From Caprimulgus europaeus (lineage: Eukaryota; Chordata; Aves; Caprimulgiformes; Caprimulgidae): a stretch of DNA of 64,000 nucleotides. The DNA lies in NCBI GenBank assembly GCA_907165065.1, contig OU015529.1, positions 7,117,054 to 7,181,053 on the forward strand, written 5' to 3'. Of this stretch, positions 60,586 through 64,000 are shown one piece after another. Under the pieces are notes generated by a model that saw only the letters and a program-made list of their open reading frames with translations, searched no databases and was not told the origin of the DNA. A program made the position numbers and the translations under genes. Position 1 is the first letter of the stretch, and the number at the start of each line of letters is the position of its first letter.

Positions 60586-64000
<3,415 letters not shown>

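Overview
This window is vertebrate nuclear DNA from a bird. The evidence is at least fifteen 5'-truncated CR1 LINE copies, many ending in the ATTCTATG-type 3' octamer tail, plus avian-type LTR sequence and a spliced gene that matches CACUL1. The LTR content suggests a neoavian rather than a galliform bird, but that is inference and the species cannot be named.

Layout. From 1 to about 53,070 is a gene desert. I find no supportable exon, tRNA or known small RNA in it. It holds CR1 copies in both orientations, older CR1 and sauropsid-type repeat relics, two LTR elements, a 421-bp almost uninterrupted pyrimidine tract (38,473-38,893), a 71-bp near-perfect palindrome (50,047-50,117), and several AT-rich stretches dense in TAAT and octamer words that could be conserved regulatory elements. 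In human the CACUL1 promoter faces a long intergenic gap towards NANOS1, and this desert fits the same arrangement.

From about 53,080 to 54,350 is a CpG island. It contains a ZNF143/THAP11-type site, an exact E2F word, GC boxes and exon 1 of CACUL1 (coding part 53,818-54,124). Intron 1 is about 6.5 kb. Exon 2 is 60,665-60,791. The window then ends inside intron 2. CACUL1 is the only protein-coding gene supported, and the two exons join in frame through consensus GT/AG splice sites. They cover only the variable N terminus and the first part of the cullin-like region.

Most useful observations: (1) a provirus remnant at 47,751-48,360, bounded by a 5-bp duplication, that keeps one LTR, a lysine-type primer site and only 11 bp of the other LTR; (2) a candidate solo LTR at 38,207-39,069 that has the giant GA/CT tract inside it, just downstream of its TATA-like box; (3) the 71-bp palindrome; (4) upstream start codons in the CACUL1 leader, one of them inside the ZNF143/THAP11-type motif. 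I found no prokaryote-like system, CRISPR array or novel gene cluster.
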